DNA from: Citricoccus sp. SGAir0253
GTDB lineage: Bacteria > Actinomycetota > Actinomycetes > Actinomycetales > Micrococcaceae
Assembly: GCF_005877055.1 (NCBI RefSeq)
Contig: NZ_CP039424.1
Coordinates: 2,356,001-2,420,000, forward strand
DNA length: 64,000 nt
Direction of reading: 5' to 3'
In this document: positions 18,452-27,760 of the stretch, in pieces
Layout: each line of letters opens with the position of its first letter
Position numbering within the stretch: position 1 is the stretch's first letter
Notes under the pieces: generated by a model
Told to the model about the DNA's origin: nothing
The model's database searches: none
Seen by the model: only the letters and a program-made list of their open reading frames with translations
Position numbers and translations under genes: made by a program

Positions 18452-19366
18452 TCAGCCGTCGAGCTCGGCGCGCAGTGCGTCGACCAGCTCGAGGCCGTCC
18501 CGGGGCGGGACGGGTTCCTCGCCGGCCACGGAGCCGGCGTAGGAGACCAGCCGCTCGCCGTCGCGGACGTAGAGCGAGGTGGTGGTGGTGGACTCCGTGC
18601 CCGCCGGCAGCTCGGCGCCCTCGATGTCCACCACGACGGTGACCGTGACGGCCAGCGCCTCGTCCGCCTCGGCCTCGAGGTCCTCGGCGGCCACGGTGGC
18701 GTCCGCCGTGATCCCGTCGTCCATCTCCACGGTGTACTCCGGGCAGCGGGCGGCGTCGTCCCGGGCGCTCGCCACCGCCCGTTCGGCGGCGGCCTCGTCC
18801 GGGAAGGTGGTGACGCTGAGCAGGTCCGAGGACGGGGCGGCGGGGTCCCGGGTGTCGACCCGGATGCCGCCCACGACGTCCGTGCCCTCCGGCAGGTCCC
18901 CGGCCCCCCCGCCGGCGGCGGCCCGGCCGCACTCGGCCGGGGTGACCGTCATGCCCTCGGCCAGGCCCTGGGCGCTGCGGGCGATCTGTTCGAACTGCTC
19001 GCCCCGCAGGACCTGCGCCTGGTCCCCGAGGACCGCGACGAGGGCCGCCTCGGCCCGGGCGTCCCCGCCGGGGGATGCGGTGCCGGAGCCGGCGGCGGAG
19101 CCCGTCGGGGCGACGGTCGGGGACGCGCCCCCGGGCGTGGCGGACGCGGGGGTGCCCGACGAGGTGCCGGAGGCGGGGGTGCTGGAGGCGGGGGTGCTGG
19201 AGGCGGGGGTGCTGGAGGCGGGCGTGCTGGACGCGGTGCCGGCCGGCGTCGTCGACGGGCCGCCGTCCCCGGGGCCGCCGCAGGCGGCCAGGGCCACGGC
19301 GAGGACGCCCGTGCCGAGCAGCGCGGGCAGCGCGCGGGCGGCGGGGCGCGGGGGACGACGGGTCAT
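18452..19366 (-). CDS. Secreted lipoprotein with a low-complexity Ser/Thr/Pro linker
   Basis: This 304-residue protein has a signal peptide ending in a lipobox (VALAAC, lipidated C29) and is therefore anchored outside the membrane. Residues 35-95 are an Ala/Ser/Thr/Pro linker with tandem ASSTP units. The folded domain (about 95-304) holds two cysteines and a [26 protein letters not shown] segment reminiscent of sensor-type or PknH-like extracellular domains, but I cannot assign a family. The ATG at 19366 has no Shine-Dalgarno site; TATGAT lies six bases upstream. It precedes proS by 52 bases. Confidence 0.8.
   Translation of the reverse strand: MTRRPPRPAARALPALLGTGVLAVALAACGGPGDGGPSTTPAGTASSTPASSTPASSTPASSTPASGTSSGTPASATPGGASPTVAPTGSAAGSGTASPGGDARAEAALVAVLGDQAQVLRGEQFEQIARSAQGLAEGMTVTPAECGRAAAGGGAGDLPEGTDVVGGIRVDTRDPAAPSSDLLSVTTFPDEAAAERAVASARDDAARCPEYTVEMDDGITADATVAAEDLEAEADEALAVTVTVVVDIEGAELPAGTESTTTTSLYVRDGERLVSYAGSVAGEEPVPPRDGLELVDALRAELDG
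19163..19237 (-). repeat. 15-bp tandem repeat (five units) in the lipoprotein linker
   Basis: Units of GGTGCTGGAGGCGGG (plus strand) repeat at 19163, 19178, 19193, 19208 and 19223. The middle three are identical and the outer two diverge slightly. They encode ASSTP pentapeptides. The unit is a multiple of three, so slippage would change linker length without a frameshift. Confidence 0.85.
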
Positions 19367-19372
19367 GCCTGA

Positions 19373-19378
19373 ATCATA
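19373..19378 (-). promoter_or_regulatory. Candidate -10 of a leaderless lipoprotein transcript
   Basis: TATGAT on the minus strand, six bases before the ATG, without a competing Shine-Dalgarno sequence. Confidence 0.45.
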
Positions 19379-19410
19379 GGTCACCGCGCCCGTGGCGCCG
19401 TGTCCGCCGG

Positions 19411-20334
19411 CTACAGCAGGACGGTCGCGAACGTGCCGACCTGTTCGAAGCCCACCGTGCGGTAGGTCCGCAGCGCGGCCGTGTTGAAGCTGTTGACGTA
19501 CAGGCTCACGTGCGGGGTCAGGCCCTGCGCGTACCGGACCACGGCCGCCATGGCGGGCGCCGCCAGGCCGCGGCCGCGCAGGTCGGGGCGCACCCACACG
19601 CCCTGGATCTGGGTGCAGCCGGCGGAGACCACGCCGAGGTCGGCCTTGAAGCGGACCCGGCCGTCGTCGTCCAGGTCCACGAGGCAGTGCCCGTCGCGGA
19701 TGAGGTCCTCGACGCGCAGCCGGTACTGCACGGCCCCGTTCTGCAGGGGCGAGAAGCCGAGTTCCTCCTCGAACATCGCCACGCAGGCCGGCAGGACGGC
19801 GGCGAACTCCGCCGGCCGGGCGGGCCGGACGCGCTCGGAGGCGGGCACGGCCGGCTCCGCGTCCAGGACCATGAGCGGCTGGTCCTCGCGCACCTGCCGG
19901 GCCTGCTGGGGACCGCGGGAGAGCTCCTCCCACAGGGCCAGCACGGCCGTCCGCGGACCGTACACGGACGCGAAGCGCCGCCGCAGGGCCAGCAGGGCCC
20001 GCCCGAACAGGGCGCCGGCCCGCGCCGAGGCGCCGACCGGCACGACGTTGGCCCCCACCCAGCAGGCGGCCTCCAGCTCGGGGGTCCCACCCCCGTGGGG
20101 CGAGGCGTCGAGGCCGAGGAACAGCGATCCCCCGGCACGCGCGGACCCGGCGTGCCGGCCGTTCTCGAGCAGGGACTCGACGAAGCAGTTCGCCACCGGG
20201 TCGGCGGCGGCCAGGGCCGTCAGCGCGGTGGTGTCCGCGGGCGTGAGCATGCGGACGGCGCCGCCGGTGGCCCGGCGGACGAGGTCGTCAGCTGACGGTG
20301 ACCACGGGCGAGCCCTGGACAGGATCCTGGCCAT
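19411..20334 (-). CDS. GNAT family N-acetyltransferase with DUF4081 domain
   Basis: This 307-residue predicted cytoplasmic acyltransferase has an N-terminal DUF4081 region (about 30-165) and a C-terminal GNAT fold. Its acetyl-CoA loop is [21 protein letters not shown], and the final strand is [24 protein letters not shown]. The gene follows ispG in most actinobacteria. I start it at the ATG at 20334 because GGGGAGG is seven bases upstream; this makes it overlap the 3' end of ispG by 47 bases. The substrate is unknown. Confidence 0.88.
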   Translation of the reverse strand: MARILSRARPWSPSADDLVRRATGGAVRMLTPADTTALTALAAADPVANCFVESLLENGRHAGSARAGGSLFLGLDASPHGGGTPELEAACWVGANVVPVGASARAGALFGRALLALRRRFASVYGPRTAVLALWEELSRGPQQARQVREDQPLMVLDAEPAVPASERVRPARPAEFAAVLPACVAMFEEELGFSPLQNGAVQYRLRVEDLIRDGHCLVDLDDDGRVRFKADLGVVSAGCTQIQGVWVRPDLRGRGLAAPAMAAVVRYAQGLTPHVSLYVNSFNTAALRTYRTVGFEQVGTFATVLL

Positions 20335-21466
20335 CGGTGCCCTCCCCACTGCCCAGTCCGGACTCGGCGGCGATGCGCCGGGCCTCCGCCAGCAGGGTCT
20401 CCACGATCTGGTCCTCCGGGACGGTCCGGACGACCTCGCCCTTGATGAAGATCTGGCCCTTGCCGTTGCCGGAGGCCACGCCGAGGTCGGCCTCGCGGGC
20501 CTCGCCCGGGCCATTGACCACGCAGCCCATGACGGCCACGCGCAGCGGCACCGTGAGGTCCTTCAGGCCCTCGGTCACCTCCTCCGCCAGCGCGTACACG
20601 TCCACCTGGGCGCGGCCGCACGACGGGCAGGAGACGATGTCCAGCCGGCGCTCGCGCAGGTTGAGCGACTGCAGGATCTGCAGGCCGACCTTGACCTCCT
20701 CGACCGGCGGCGCGGACAGGGACACGCGGATGGTGTCCCCGATCCCCTGGCCGAGCAGGTAGCCGAAGGCGGTGGCCGACTTGATGGTGCCCTGGAAGGC
20801 CGGTCCGGCCTCCGTCACGCCCAGGTGCAGCGGCCAGTCGCCCTCCTTCGCCAGCAGCTCGTAGGCCCGGGCCATCACCACGGGGTCGTTGTGCTTGACG
20901 GAGATCTTGAAGTCACGGAAGCCGTGCTCCTCGAACAGGGAGGCCTCCCACACCGCGGACTCCACGAGCGCCTCGGGCGTGGCCCGGCCGTACTTCTCCA
21001 GCAGCCGCTTGTCCAGGGACCCGGCGTTGACGCCGATCCGGATCGAGGTGCCGGCCTCCGAGGCGGCCTGGGCGATCTCCTTGACCTGGTCGTCGAAGCG
21101 CTTGATGTTGCCGGGGTTCACCCGCACCGCGCCGCAGCCGGCCTCGATCGCCGCGAACACGTACTTCGGCTGGAAGTGGATGTCCGCGATGACCGGGATG
21201 GTGGACTGCTGGGCGATCACCTTCAGCGCGGCGGCGTCCTTGTCCGTGGGGCAGGCCACGCGGACGATGTCGCAGCCGGCGGCGGTGAGCTCGGCGATCT
21301 GCTGCAGGGTCGCGCCGATGTCGTGGGTCTTCGTGGTGGTCATGGACTGCACCGACACGGGGTGGTCCGATCCCACGCCGACGCGTCCCACGCTGATCTG
21401 CCTCGTGGTCCGGCGCGGGGCCAGGACGGGCGGCGGGGCGGCGGGCATGCCAAGGCTGACGGGCAC
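20288..21466 (-). CDS. ispG: 4-hydroxy-3-methylbut-2-enyl-diphosphate synthase
   Basis: This 392-residue [4Fe-4S] enzyme converts MEcPP to HMBPP in the MEP isoprenoid pathway. Conserved parts are [48 protein letters not shown] and VRVNPGNI in the TIM barrel. The cluster-binding region has [13 protein letters not shown] and [11 protein letters not shown], supplying three cysteines, with the glutamate ligand further on. It starts with GTG behind AGGAG. Together with dxr 2.8 kb upstream it provides two MEP steps; rseP, yciI and a lipoprotein lie between them. Confidence 0.97.
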   Translation of the reverse strand: MPVSLGMPAAPPPVLAPRRTTRQISVGRVGVGSDHPVSVQSMTTTKTHDIGATLQQIAELTAAGCDIVRVACPTDKDAAALKVIAQQSTIPVIADIHFQPKYVFAAIEAGCGAVRVNPGNIKRFDDQVKEIAQAASEAGTSIRIGVNAGSLDKRLLEKYGRATPEALVESAVWEASLFEEHGFRDFKISVKHNDPVVMARAYELLAKEGDWPLHLGVTEAGPAFQGTIKSATAFGYLLGQGIGDTIRVSLSAPPVEEVKVGLQILQSLNLRERRLDIVSCPSCGRAQVDVYALAEEVTEGLKDLTVPLRVAVMGCVVNGPGEAREADLGVASGNGKGQIFIKGEVVRTVPEDQIVETLLAEARRIAAESGLGSGEGTDGQDPVQGSPVVTVS

Positions 21467-21527
21467 GGAAGGACTCCTGTGGTTGCTGTCGGTGTCCCCG
21501 CGCGCGGCGGGGCGGCTCCCCGCCAGT

Positions 21528-22592
21528 CTACTGGTAGGACACGAACCAGGGCTGGGGCCGGACGGTGGTCATCGTCTCCTCCGGGGTGAGGGTGGGGACG
21601 TCCTCGTCGATGAAGTTCTTCCAGCCCAGGCGCATGCCCTGCGGCAGGTCCCGCTTCAGCGACCGCCACGTCTCCTGCTTCTGCCCCGGGGTGCCGTGGC
21701 CGTCCGCGTGGACCAGGAGCGCCAGCCCCGGCCGGGACACCACGCGGTGCCGGTCCGGGACCATGCGGCGCTGGAACTGGTGCAGGATGACGAGCTTCTG
21801 CGGCAGGCGGTGCTCCGCCGCGAGCTCGGCGAGCCAGCCGGTGACCTCGTTGACCTCCGCGGCCGAGACCTGGCCCACCTGTTCCATGTGCCGCTGGCCC
21901 GGCCGCAGGCGCCATTCCGGGTCCAGGGCCAGCCCCACGTGCGGCAGCACGAGCAGGTCCTCGAGCGTCCGGGCCTGGCTGGGGAAGTCCTGCGTGCCCG
22001 GCTGCAGGTCCAGCACCACGTAGGTGTCCGCCGCACCCGCCGCCTCGACCCACCGCCGCAGCCGCCCCGGCTCCACCGGGGTGCTGTAGTGGCCGCCCGG
22101 GCCGGGCGCGGCCGTGGCCACCGTGGCGATGATCTCGAACGCCGGGCGGACGGGCTCCGCGCTGAACGGCTGGTACCGGGCGGCCAGCTCGCGCACGCGG
22201 TCCAGGGCGGCCTCGACGTCCTGCTCGCCGAGCAGGCCGAGGGCCGGGGTGCCGGGCGTGCCGTACAGGGCGACCATCCGGCGGGACGGGAACAGCGTGG
22301 TCCCGCCGCCCGGCAGCTCGGCCACCGGCGCGGGGCCGGAGGTCGCGGAGGACCCGCCGGCGGACGGCGACGACGGCGCCCCGCCGCCCGCGGTCGGCGC
22401 GGTGCCGGAGGGGGTCCCCGGGGAGCCCGCGGACGGTCCCGCGGCGGCCCCGGGGCCGGCGTCGGGGGCGCACGCGGCGAGCAGCGCGGCCGCACCGGTG
22501 CCGGCCAGGCCGGCCAGGACCCCGCGGCGGCCGGCCCTCAGGAGCGCTCTCCGCGCAGCACGCCGGCGAGGTCCCCCACGGCGCACGACCAC
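21528..22592 (-). CDS. Secreted lipoprotein with a TIM-barrel-like domain, function unknown
   Basis: About 354 residues. A basic N-terminus with several Arg pairs leads into a hydrophobic stretch and lipobox (ALLAAC, C41). A Gly/Pro/Ser/Ala linker (about 42-95) follows. The folded part (about 100-354) alternates strands and helices like a beta/alpha barrel ([54 protein letters not shown]), resembling glycosidase-like folds; catalytic residues cannot be assigned. The GTG at 22592 overlaps yciI by 55 bases and has no good ribosome site, so the true start may be a few codons later. Its place between rseP and ispG is unusual. Confidence 0.7.
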   Translation of the reverse strand: MVVRRGGPRRRAARRALLRAGRRGVLAGLAGTGAAALLAACAPDAGPGAAAGPSAGSPGTPSGTAPTAGGGAPSSPSAGGSSATSGPAPVAELPGGGTTLFPSRRMVALYGTPGTPALGLLGEQDVEAALDRVRELAARYQPFSAEPVRPAFEIIATVATAAPGPGGHYSTPVEPGRLRRWVEAAGAADTYVVLDLQPGTQDFPSQARTLEDLLVLPHVGLALDPEWRLRPGQRHMEQVGQVSAAEVNEVTGWLAELAAEHRLPQKLVILHQFQRRMVPDRHRVVSRPGLALLVHADGHGTPGQKQETWRSLKRDLPQGMRLGWKNFIDEDVPTLTPEETMTTVRPQPWFVSYQ

Positions 22593-22843
22593 TCGTGCAC
22601 GTCGGTGGAGTGGACCAGGCCGTGGCGCTTGAAGGGGTCGCCGTCGAGCAGGTCGCGGACGGACTCCTCCGAGTCGGCGCGCACCAGCAGCAGCGCGGCC
22701 GAGGGCTGGTCCACGTAGGCGCCGGCGGCCACCATGGCCGGGCCGAGGGAGGCGAGGAACTCGCGGTGGGCGGCGCGGTGCGCGTCGCGCTCGTCCCCGA
22801 GCCCGGAGACGTACGTGTACTGGACGGCGAAGATCTTCTGCAT
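22538..22843 (-). CDS. YciI family protein
   Basis: This 101-residue protein has the ferredoxin-like YciI fold: FAVQYTYV at the start, HREFLASLGPAMVAAGAYVDQ, ALLLVRADSEESVRDLLDGDPF, then [11 protein letters not shown]. The conserved His-Asp pair and the DPF motif are present. Functions in this family are poorly known (possible small-molecule binding or hydrolysis). TAGGGT lies six bases before the ATG, indicating a possible own leaderless transcript. It overlaps the downstream lipoprotein gene. Confidence 0.85.
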   Translation of the reverse strand: MQKIFAVQYTYVSGLGDERDAHRAAHREFLASLGPAMVAAGAYVDQPSAALLLVRADSEESVRDLLDGDPFKRHGLVHSTDVHEWSCAVGDLAGVLRGERS

Positions 22844-22849
22844 GCCCTC

Positions 22850-22855
22850 ACCCTA
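22850..22855 (-). promoter_or_regulatory. Candidate -10 of a leaderless yciI transcript
   Basis: TAGGGT on the minus strand, six bases before ATG. GAGGG next to it is too close to the ATG to be a good ribosome site. Confidence 0.35.
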
Positions 22856-22880
22856 GAACAGCCGGAGGGGTCCGGCCGGG

Positions 22881-24242
22881 TCAGAACAGCCGGATCGGGT
22901 CCACGATGTCCGCGACGATGAGCAGCACTCCCATGCCGAGCAGCGCGACGCCCACCACGTAGGTGAGCGGCAGCAGCCGGGCGATGTCGAACGGCCCCGG
23001 GTCCCGCCGGCCGGTGAGCCGGGCCCAGCCGCGGCGCAGCGCCTCCCAGAGCGCGCCGGCCACGTGCCCGCCGTCCAGCGGCAGCAACGGGATGAGGTTG
23101 AACACCATGAGCGCCACGTTGACCCCGGCCACGAGCGACACGAGCAGGGACGCCTTGTCCGCCACCGCCACGTCCTCGAGCGCGGCCGCCTCCCCCGCGA
23201 TGCGCCCGACGCCGACCACGGACATCGGCCCGTTGGGATCGCGCTCGGCGGGCCCGAACACGGCGACGGCCGTGTCCCACAGCTTGACGGGCAGCGCGAC
23301 CACCACCTCGGCGGTGGCCCGCAGCTGCTGGCCCATGACCGGGAAGGCCTCCGTGACCGGGGCGGGCACGTTCTCCACGCGCGAGCCCATGCCCACGAAG
23401 CCCACCTGCTCGGTGCGCACGGTGCCGTCCGGCTCCCACTGGACGCGGCCGAGCCCGTCCGTGACCGGCCGCTCGGTCAGCCGCGGGGTGATGGTCCCGG
23501 ACTGCTCGGCGCCGTCGCGCTCCCACGTGATCGCCGTCGGCTGCCCGGCGCGGTCGCGGATGGCCGCGGACAGCTCGTCCCATCCGGTGACCGGGGCGCC
23601 GTCGAACGCCGTGATGGTGTCCCCCGGCTGCAGGCCGGCCTCGAACGCCGGCGCCGGCGGGTCCCCGGGCTCGCACGCGTCCGCCCCGGACCGTCCGGCC
23701 GCGGCCCGCTCCTGCTGCACGGAGGCGGGCACCACGCAGCGGAACACCTCGGAGACGGTGGTGGACGGCGTGGCGACGCCGGCGGTGGTCACCAGGACGG
23801 CGGTGAGGACGAAGGCGATCAGCAGGTTCATGAAGGGCCCGCCGAGCATGATGACGATCCGCTTCCACACCGGCAGCGAGATGAACATCCGCCCCTCGTC
23901 CCCCGGCCGCAGCTCCCCGGCGGACACCTCGCGGGCGTCCCGGGCCATCTGCTGGAACAGGCCGGTGCTCGAGGTGCGCGGGCGCTCCCCCGCCTCGGGG
24001 TGCTCGGGCGGGTACATCCCGATCATGGAGACGTAGCCGCCGAGCGGGATGGCCTTGAGGCCGTACTCCGTCTCACCGCGCCGGCGGGAGAACAGGGTGG
24101 GGCCGAAGCCGACCATGTACTGCGTCACGCGGACGCCGAAGAGCTTGGCCGGGACCAGGTGGCCGACCTCGTGCAGCGCGATGGACGCGGCGATGCCCAG
24201 GGCGACCGCCACCACGCCGAGGATGAACCAGAGCACCTCCAT
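22881..24242 (-). CDS. rseP: Site-2 intramembrane zinc metalloprotease (RseP/Rip1-like)
   Basis: This 453-residue M50B protease would cut membrane-bound anti-sigma factors or signal peptides within the membrane. The zinc motif is HEVGH (H24, E25, H28) in the first helix. The third ligand is in NLIPLLPLDGGH near residue 390. A PDZ domain (about 185-290, PAPAFEAGLQPGDTITAFDG) lies between helices 2 and 3. Length agrees with actinobacterial Rip1 proteins. The ATG follows the dxr stop by two bases, so it is translationally linked to dxr, the normal actinobacterial order. Confidence 0.95.
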   Translation of the reverse strand: MEVLWFILGVVAVALGIAASIALHEVGHLVPAKLFGVRVTQYMVGFGPTLFSRRRGETEYGLKAIPLGGYVSMIGMYPPEHPEAGERPRTSSTGLFQQMARDAREVSAGELRPGDEGRMFISLPVWKRIVIMLGGPFMNLLIAFVLTAVLVTTAGVATPSTTVSEVFRCVVPASVQQERAAAGRSGADACEPGDPPAPAFEAGLQPGDTITAFDGAPVTGWDELSAAIRDRAGQPTAITWERDGAEQSGTITPRLTERPVTDGLGRVQWEPDGTVRTEQVGFVGMGSRVENVPAPVTEAFPVMGQQLRATAEVVVALPVKLWDTAVAVFGPAERDPNGPMSVVGVGRIAGEAAALEDVAVADKASLLVSLVAGVNVALMVFNLIPLLPLDGGHVAGALWEALRRGWARLTGRRDPGPFDIARLLPLTYVVGVALLGMGVLLIVADIVDPIRLF

Positions 24243-24244
24243 GG

Positions 24245-25495
24245 TCAGCGCCCCCCCGTCCAGCGGGAGCGGGCGGCGGACCGGGCCCAGTCCTCGGCGG
24301 CGCCCAGGGCCGCCACGGACAGCTCCCGACCCCCGAGCACGCGGTCGGGGTCGTAGTCCCCCACCACCGCGCGGACGGTGTCCACGATGCCCGGGAAGCC
24401 GATCGCCCCCGCGTGGAAGGCCTCGACGGCCTCCTCGTTCGCGGCGTTGAACACCGCCATGTGGGTGGGCGAGGCCGCGGCGGCCTGCTTGGCCAGGGCC
24501 ACGGCGGGGAACGCCTCCTCGTCGAGCGGCTCGAACGTCCACGTGGCGGCGCGGGTCCAGTCGCAGGCCGGGGCCGCGCCCGGCACGCGATGGGGCCAGC
24601 CGAGCCCCAGGGCGATGGGCAGGCGCATGTCCGGGGGCGAGGCCTGGGCGATCGTGGAGCCGTCCGCGAACTCCACCATCGAGTGCACCACCGACTGGGG
24701 GTGGACGACCACGTCGATCCGCTCGAGCGGGACGTCGAAGAGCAGGTGCGCCTCGATCACCTCGAGCGCCTTGTTGACCATGGAGGCGGAGTTGGTGGTG
24801 ACGACCCGGCCCATGTCCCACGTGGGGTGGGCGAGCGCCTCGGCGGGCGTGACGGCGTGAAGCTGCTCGCGGGTGCGGCCCCGGAAGGGCCCCCCGGAGG
24901 CGGTGAGCACGAGCCGGCGCACCTCCTCGGCGGTGCCCGAGCGCAGGGCCTGGGCGAGCGCCGAGTGCTCCGAGTCCACGGGGACGAGCTGGCCCGGGGC
25001 GGCCGCGGCCCGGACGAGCGCGCCGCCGACGATGAGGGACTCCTTGTTCGCCAGCGCCAGCAGGTGCCCGGCCTCGAGGGCCGCGAGCGTGGGGCCCAGG
25101 CCGATGGAGCCGGTGATCCCGTTGAGCACGACGTCGGCGTCCGGCCACGCGGCCACGTCCCGGGCGGCGCCGGGGCCGGAGAACAGCACCGGCTCGGGCG
25201 CGGGCACGCCGGCCGCGGCGGCCGCGGCGGCGATGGCGGCGGCGAGCTCGTCCACGGTGGCGGTGGCGCTGCCCACGGCCCGCGCGCCGGTGGCGACGGC
25301 CTGGCGTGCCAGCAGGGCGGTGTTGGCACCGCCCGCGAGCGCGGCGACCTCGAAGCGCCCGGGCGCCGCCGCGATGACCTCCAGGCCCTGCGTCCCGATG
25401 GAGCCGGTGGAGCCGATGAGGCTCACGCGGCGGCGGCCGGGGACGCCGGCGGGGGCGGTGGCGTGCGGGGCGCTGGCGGTGGAGGCGGAGGTCAC
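24245..25495 (-). CDS. dxr: 1-deoxy-D-xylulose 5-phosphate reductoisomerase
   Basis: This 416-residue enzyme is the first committed MEP-pathway step, making MEP from DXP with NADPH. Visible motifs are the NADPH loop [53 protein letters not shown] and [16 protein letters not shown], with [22 protein letters not shown] later. The start is taken as the GTG at 25495, preceded by a CATAAT six bases away and no Shine-Dalgarno site. Codons further upstream show no family similarity. Confidence 0.96.
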   Translation of the reverse strand: MTSASTASAPHATAPAGVPGRRRVSLIGSTGSIGTQGLEVIAAAPGRFEVAALAGGANTALLARQAVATGARAVGSATATVDELAAAIAAAAAAAGVPAPEPVLFSGPGAARDVAAWPDADVVLNGITGSIGLGPTLAALEAGHLLALANKESLIVGGALVRAAAAPGQLVPVDSEHSALAQALRSGTAEEVRRLVLTASGGPFRGRTREQLHAVTPAEALAHPTWDMGRVVTTNSASMVNKALEVIEAHLLFDVPLERIDVVVHPQSVVHSMVEFADGSTIAQASPPDMRLPIALGLGWPHRVPGAAPACDWTRAATWTFEPLDEEAFPAVALAKQAAAASPTHMAVFNAANEEAVEAFHAGAIGFPGIVDTVRAVVGDYDPDRVLGGRELSVAALGAAEDWARSAARSRWTGGR

Positions 25496-25501
25496 CGGTC
25501 C

Positions 25502-25507
25502 ATTATG
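25502..25507 (-). promoter_or_regulatory. Candidate -10 of a leaderless dxr transcript
   Basis: CATAAT on the minus strand lies six bases before the GTG start. Transcription starting on the GTG would explain the absence of a ribosome site. Confidence 0.45.
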
Positions 25508-25581
25508 ACGGCGCGGGCTGGGAGCCGCCTGCGCCCCGCCCCCGTCCGGGCCCGTCCTCCGGCACGGCGCCCCCAGCACGA

Positions 25582-25610
25582 CGGCCCCGGACCTCGAGGG
25601 TCCGGGGCCG
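25582..25610 (-). terminator. Terminator hairpin after the acetate symporter gene
   Basis: Perfect 12-bp stem with loop TCGAG, 32 bases after the symporter stop codon. No U-tract. Confidence 0.6.
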
Positions 25611-25642
25611 CCGTCGCCCCGCGGGGGCCGGGACGGGTGGTC

Positions 25643-27265
25643 CTAGTGCGAGACCGCCTTCTCGGCGCCCACGCCGGTGAGCGAGCGCACCTCCATCTCG
25701 GCCTGCTTGACCGGGTCCTCGGCGCGCTTCTCGGTGACCGAGCCCAGCCAGCCGAGGAAGAACGCGAGCGGGATCGAGATGATGCCCGGGTTCTTCAGCG
25801 GGAAGACGGCGAAGTCGGCCCCGGGGATCATCGAGGTCTCCGTGCCGGACATGACCGGGGAGAAGATGATCAGGATGATCGCCGCGGCCAGGCCGCCGTA
25901 CATCGACCACAGCGCGCCCCGGGTGGTGAAGCCCTTCCAGAACAGCGAGTAGAGGATGGTCGGCAGGTTGGCCGAGGCCGCCACCGCGAAGGCGAGCGCC
26001 ACGAGGAAGGCCACGTTCTGGCCCTGGGCCCCGATGCCGCCGGCGATGGCCAGGATGCCGATCACGATCACCGTGCGGCGGGCGATCTTGACCTCCTTCT
26101 CGGGGCTCGGCTTGTGCTTGGCCAGCACGGAGGCGTAGATGTCGTGTGCGAACGACGCCGCCGCCGTGATGGTCAGCCCCGCCACCACCGCGAGGATCGT
26201 CGCGAAGGCGACGGCCGAGATGAGGCCGAGCAGCAGCGGGCCGCCCAGCTCGAAGGCCAGGTACGGGGCCGCCGAGTTGACGCCGCCCGGAGCGCCCAGG
26301 ATCCGCTCCGGACCGATGAGCGCCCCGGCGCCGTAGCCGAGCACGAGGGTGAACAGGTAGAAGGCGCCGATGAGCACGATCGCCCAGACCACCGACTTGC
26401 GGGCCTCCTTGGCGGTGGGCACGGTGTAGAAGCGCATCAGCACGTGGGGCAGGCCGGCGGTGCCGAGCACGAGGGCCAGGCCCAGGGACAGGAAGTCGAG
26501 CTTGGCGATCTCGCTGACGCCGTACTGCACGCCCGGGTTGAGGATGGCCTCGCCCTTGGGGCTGAGCGCCACGGCCTCGCCGAGCAGGGCGGAGAAGTTG
26601 AAGCCGAACAGGGCCAGCACCCAGACGGTCATGATGAACGCCCCGGCGATGAGCAGCATGGCCTTGATGATCTGCACCCACGTGGTGCCCTTCATGCCGC
26701 CCACGAGGACGTAGACGATCATCAGGGCGCCCACGATCGCGATCACCACGGACTGGCCGAGACGGTCCGGGATGCCCAGCAGCAGGGACACGAGGGCCCC
26801 GGCGCCGGCCATCTGCGCGAGCAGGTAGAACAGGCAGACCATGAGGGTCGCCAGGGCGGCGGCGATGCGGACCGGGCGCTGGCGCAGCCGGAAGGACAGC
26901 ACGTCCGCCATCGTGTACTTGCCGGTGTTGCGCAGCAGCTCCGCGACCAGCAGCAGGGCCACGAGCCAGGCCACGAGGAAGCCGATGGAGTACAGGAAGC
27001 CGTCGTAGCCGTTGACGGCGATGGCGCCGACGATGCCGAGGAACGAGGCCGCCGAGAGGTAGTCACCGGCGATCGCGGTGCCGTTCTGGGTGCCGGTGAA
27101 GGACCGGCCGCCGGCGTAGTAGTCGGCCGCGGTCTTGGTGTTCTTCGAGGCCCGCAGCACGATCACCAGGGTGATCGCGACGAAGAGCCCGAAGATGAGC
27201 ATGTTGAGCCAGGGCTCGCCGACGTTCGCGGACTCCGTGGCGGCGAGGACGGGGATTGCGGTCAC
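25643..27265 (-). CDS. actP: Cation/acetate symporter (sodium:solute symporter family)
   Basis: This 540-residue inner-membrane protein has about 13 helices. The ActP-type pattern is ADYYAGGRSFTGTQNGTAIAGDYLSAASFLG at residues 47-77, then VYVLVGGMKGTTWVQIIKA and GTAGLPHVLMRFYTVP. ActP proteins take up acetate and other short-chain monocarboxylates with a cation. It starts with GTG overlapping the stop of the DUF485 gene (GTGA), with GGAGG upstream. This matches the yjcH-actP pairing seen in other bacteria. Confidence 0.93.
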   Translation of the reverse strand: MTAIPVLAATESANVGEPWLNMLIFGLFVAITLVIVLRASKNTKTAADYYAGGRSFTGTQNGTAIAGDYLSAASFLGIVGAIAVNGYDGFLYSIGFLVAWLVALLLVAELLRNTGKYTMADVLSFRLRQRPVRIAAALATLMVCLFYLLAQMAGAGALVSLLLGIPDRLGQSVVIAIVGALMIVYVLVGGMKGTTWVQIIKAMLLIAGAFIMTVWVLALFGFNFSALLGEAVALSPKGEAILNPGVQYGVSEIAKLDFLSLGLALVLGTAGLPHVLMRFYTVPTAKEARKSVVWAIVLIGAFYLFTLVLGYGAGALIGPERILGAPGGVNSAAPYLAFELGGPLLLGLISAVAFATILAVVAGLTITAAASFAHDIYASVLAKHKPSPEKEVKIARRTVIVIGILAIAGGIGAQGQNVAFLVALAFAVAASANLPTILYSLFWKGFTTRGALWSMYGGLAAAIILIIFSPVMSGTETSMIPGADFAVFPLKNPGIISIPLAFFLGWLGSVTEKRAEDPVKQAEMEVRSLTGVGAEKAVSH

Positions 27266-27642
27266 TTCTGGCCTCCCAGGCTCTGGTTCGCGATCGAGGG
27301 GTCGAGGGCCTCGAGCTCCTCGCGGATGTCGGTGGCCCGCGGGTCCAGCCGGCGGTTGGCGAAGCCGACGTACAGGCCGGTGATCACGAAGGTCGAGACG
27401 AACTGCAGCAGGCCGATGACGATGCCGAGGTTGATGTTGCCGAGCACCTTGATGGCCATGAAGTCCGGTGCGTACGCCGCGAGCAGCACGTAGAGGAAGT
27501 ACCAGATGATGAACACGACGGTGAACGGGAAGACGAAGCCGCGGTGGGTCCGCCGCAGTTCGCCGAACTGTTCCGTGGCCTGGACGGCCCGGAAGTCGAC
27601 GTGGCCGTGTTCGGCCTCGTCGGGGTGGTGAGGTGTGGACAC
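27262..27642 (-). CDS. DUF485 family small membrane protein (YjcH-like)
   Basis: This 126-residue protein has two transmembrane helices (about residues 40-62 and 75-98) and the family pattern LRRTHRGFVFPFTVVFIIWYFLYVLLAAYAP. DUF485 proteins accompany ActP-type symporters; their exact role is unknown. I start it at the GTG at 27642, which has GGGGGAA four bases upstream; the frame is open 28 codons further but lacks similarity. The leader contains a 7-bp hairpin immediately before the ribosome site. Confidence 0.88.
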   Translation of the reverse strand: MSTPHHPDEAEHGHVDFRAVQATEQFGELRRTHRGFVFPFTVVFIIWYFLYVLLAAYAPDFMAIKVLGNINLGIVIGLLQFVSTFVITGLYVGFANRRLDPRATDIREELEALDPSIANQSLGGQK

Positions 27643-27662
27643 AGGTTCCCCCTTGTCAGGTC

Positions 27663-27680
27663 GGCACCCCCACGGGTGCC
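27663..27680 (-). repeat. 7-bp inverted repeat in the leader of the DUF485-actP operon
   Basis: GGCACCC and GGGTGCC flank a 4-base loop, about 20 bases before the GTG start. It could be an operator or a leader hairpin partly masking the ribosome site. Confidence 0.4.
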
Positions 27681-27698
27681 TGCGAGCGTGACGCGGCC

Positions 27699-27727
27699 AT
27701 CCTATGTCGTAGGTGGTCCGAGTCACA
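27699..27727 (-). promoter_or_regulatory. Promoter of the DUF485-actP operon
   Basis: Minus strand: -35 TGTGAC (27722-27727), spacer of 17 bases, -10 TAGGAT (27699-27704). Predicted transcription start near 27692, leader about 50 bases. Confidence 0.5.
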
Positions 27728-27760
27728 GGTGGTCGGTGACGGTCCGCCGCGGCGGACGGG

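Noticed and set aside
14449-18642. Very long plus-strand open frame opposite nusA, rimP, the TauE gene and proS
   Set aside because: It runs antisense through several recognised genes and its translation is Gly/Arg/Val/His-rich without any family motif, the usual shadow in high-G+C DNA. The same applies to long frames at 393-2405, 3519-6068, 11223-13838, 24413-27493, 29796-31367 and 50866-52458.
27663-27680. Riboswitch in the actP operon leader
   Set aside because: Only a single 7-bp hairpin is present; too small for any known riboswitch class.
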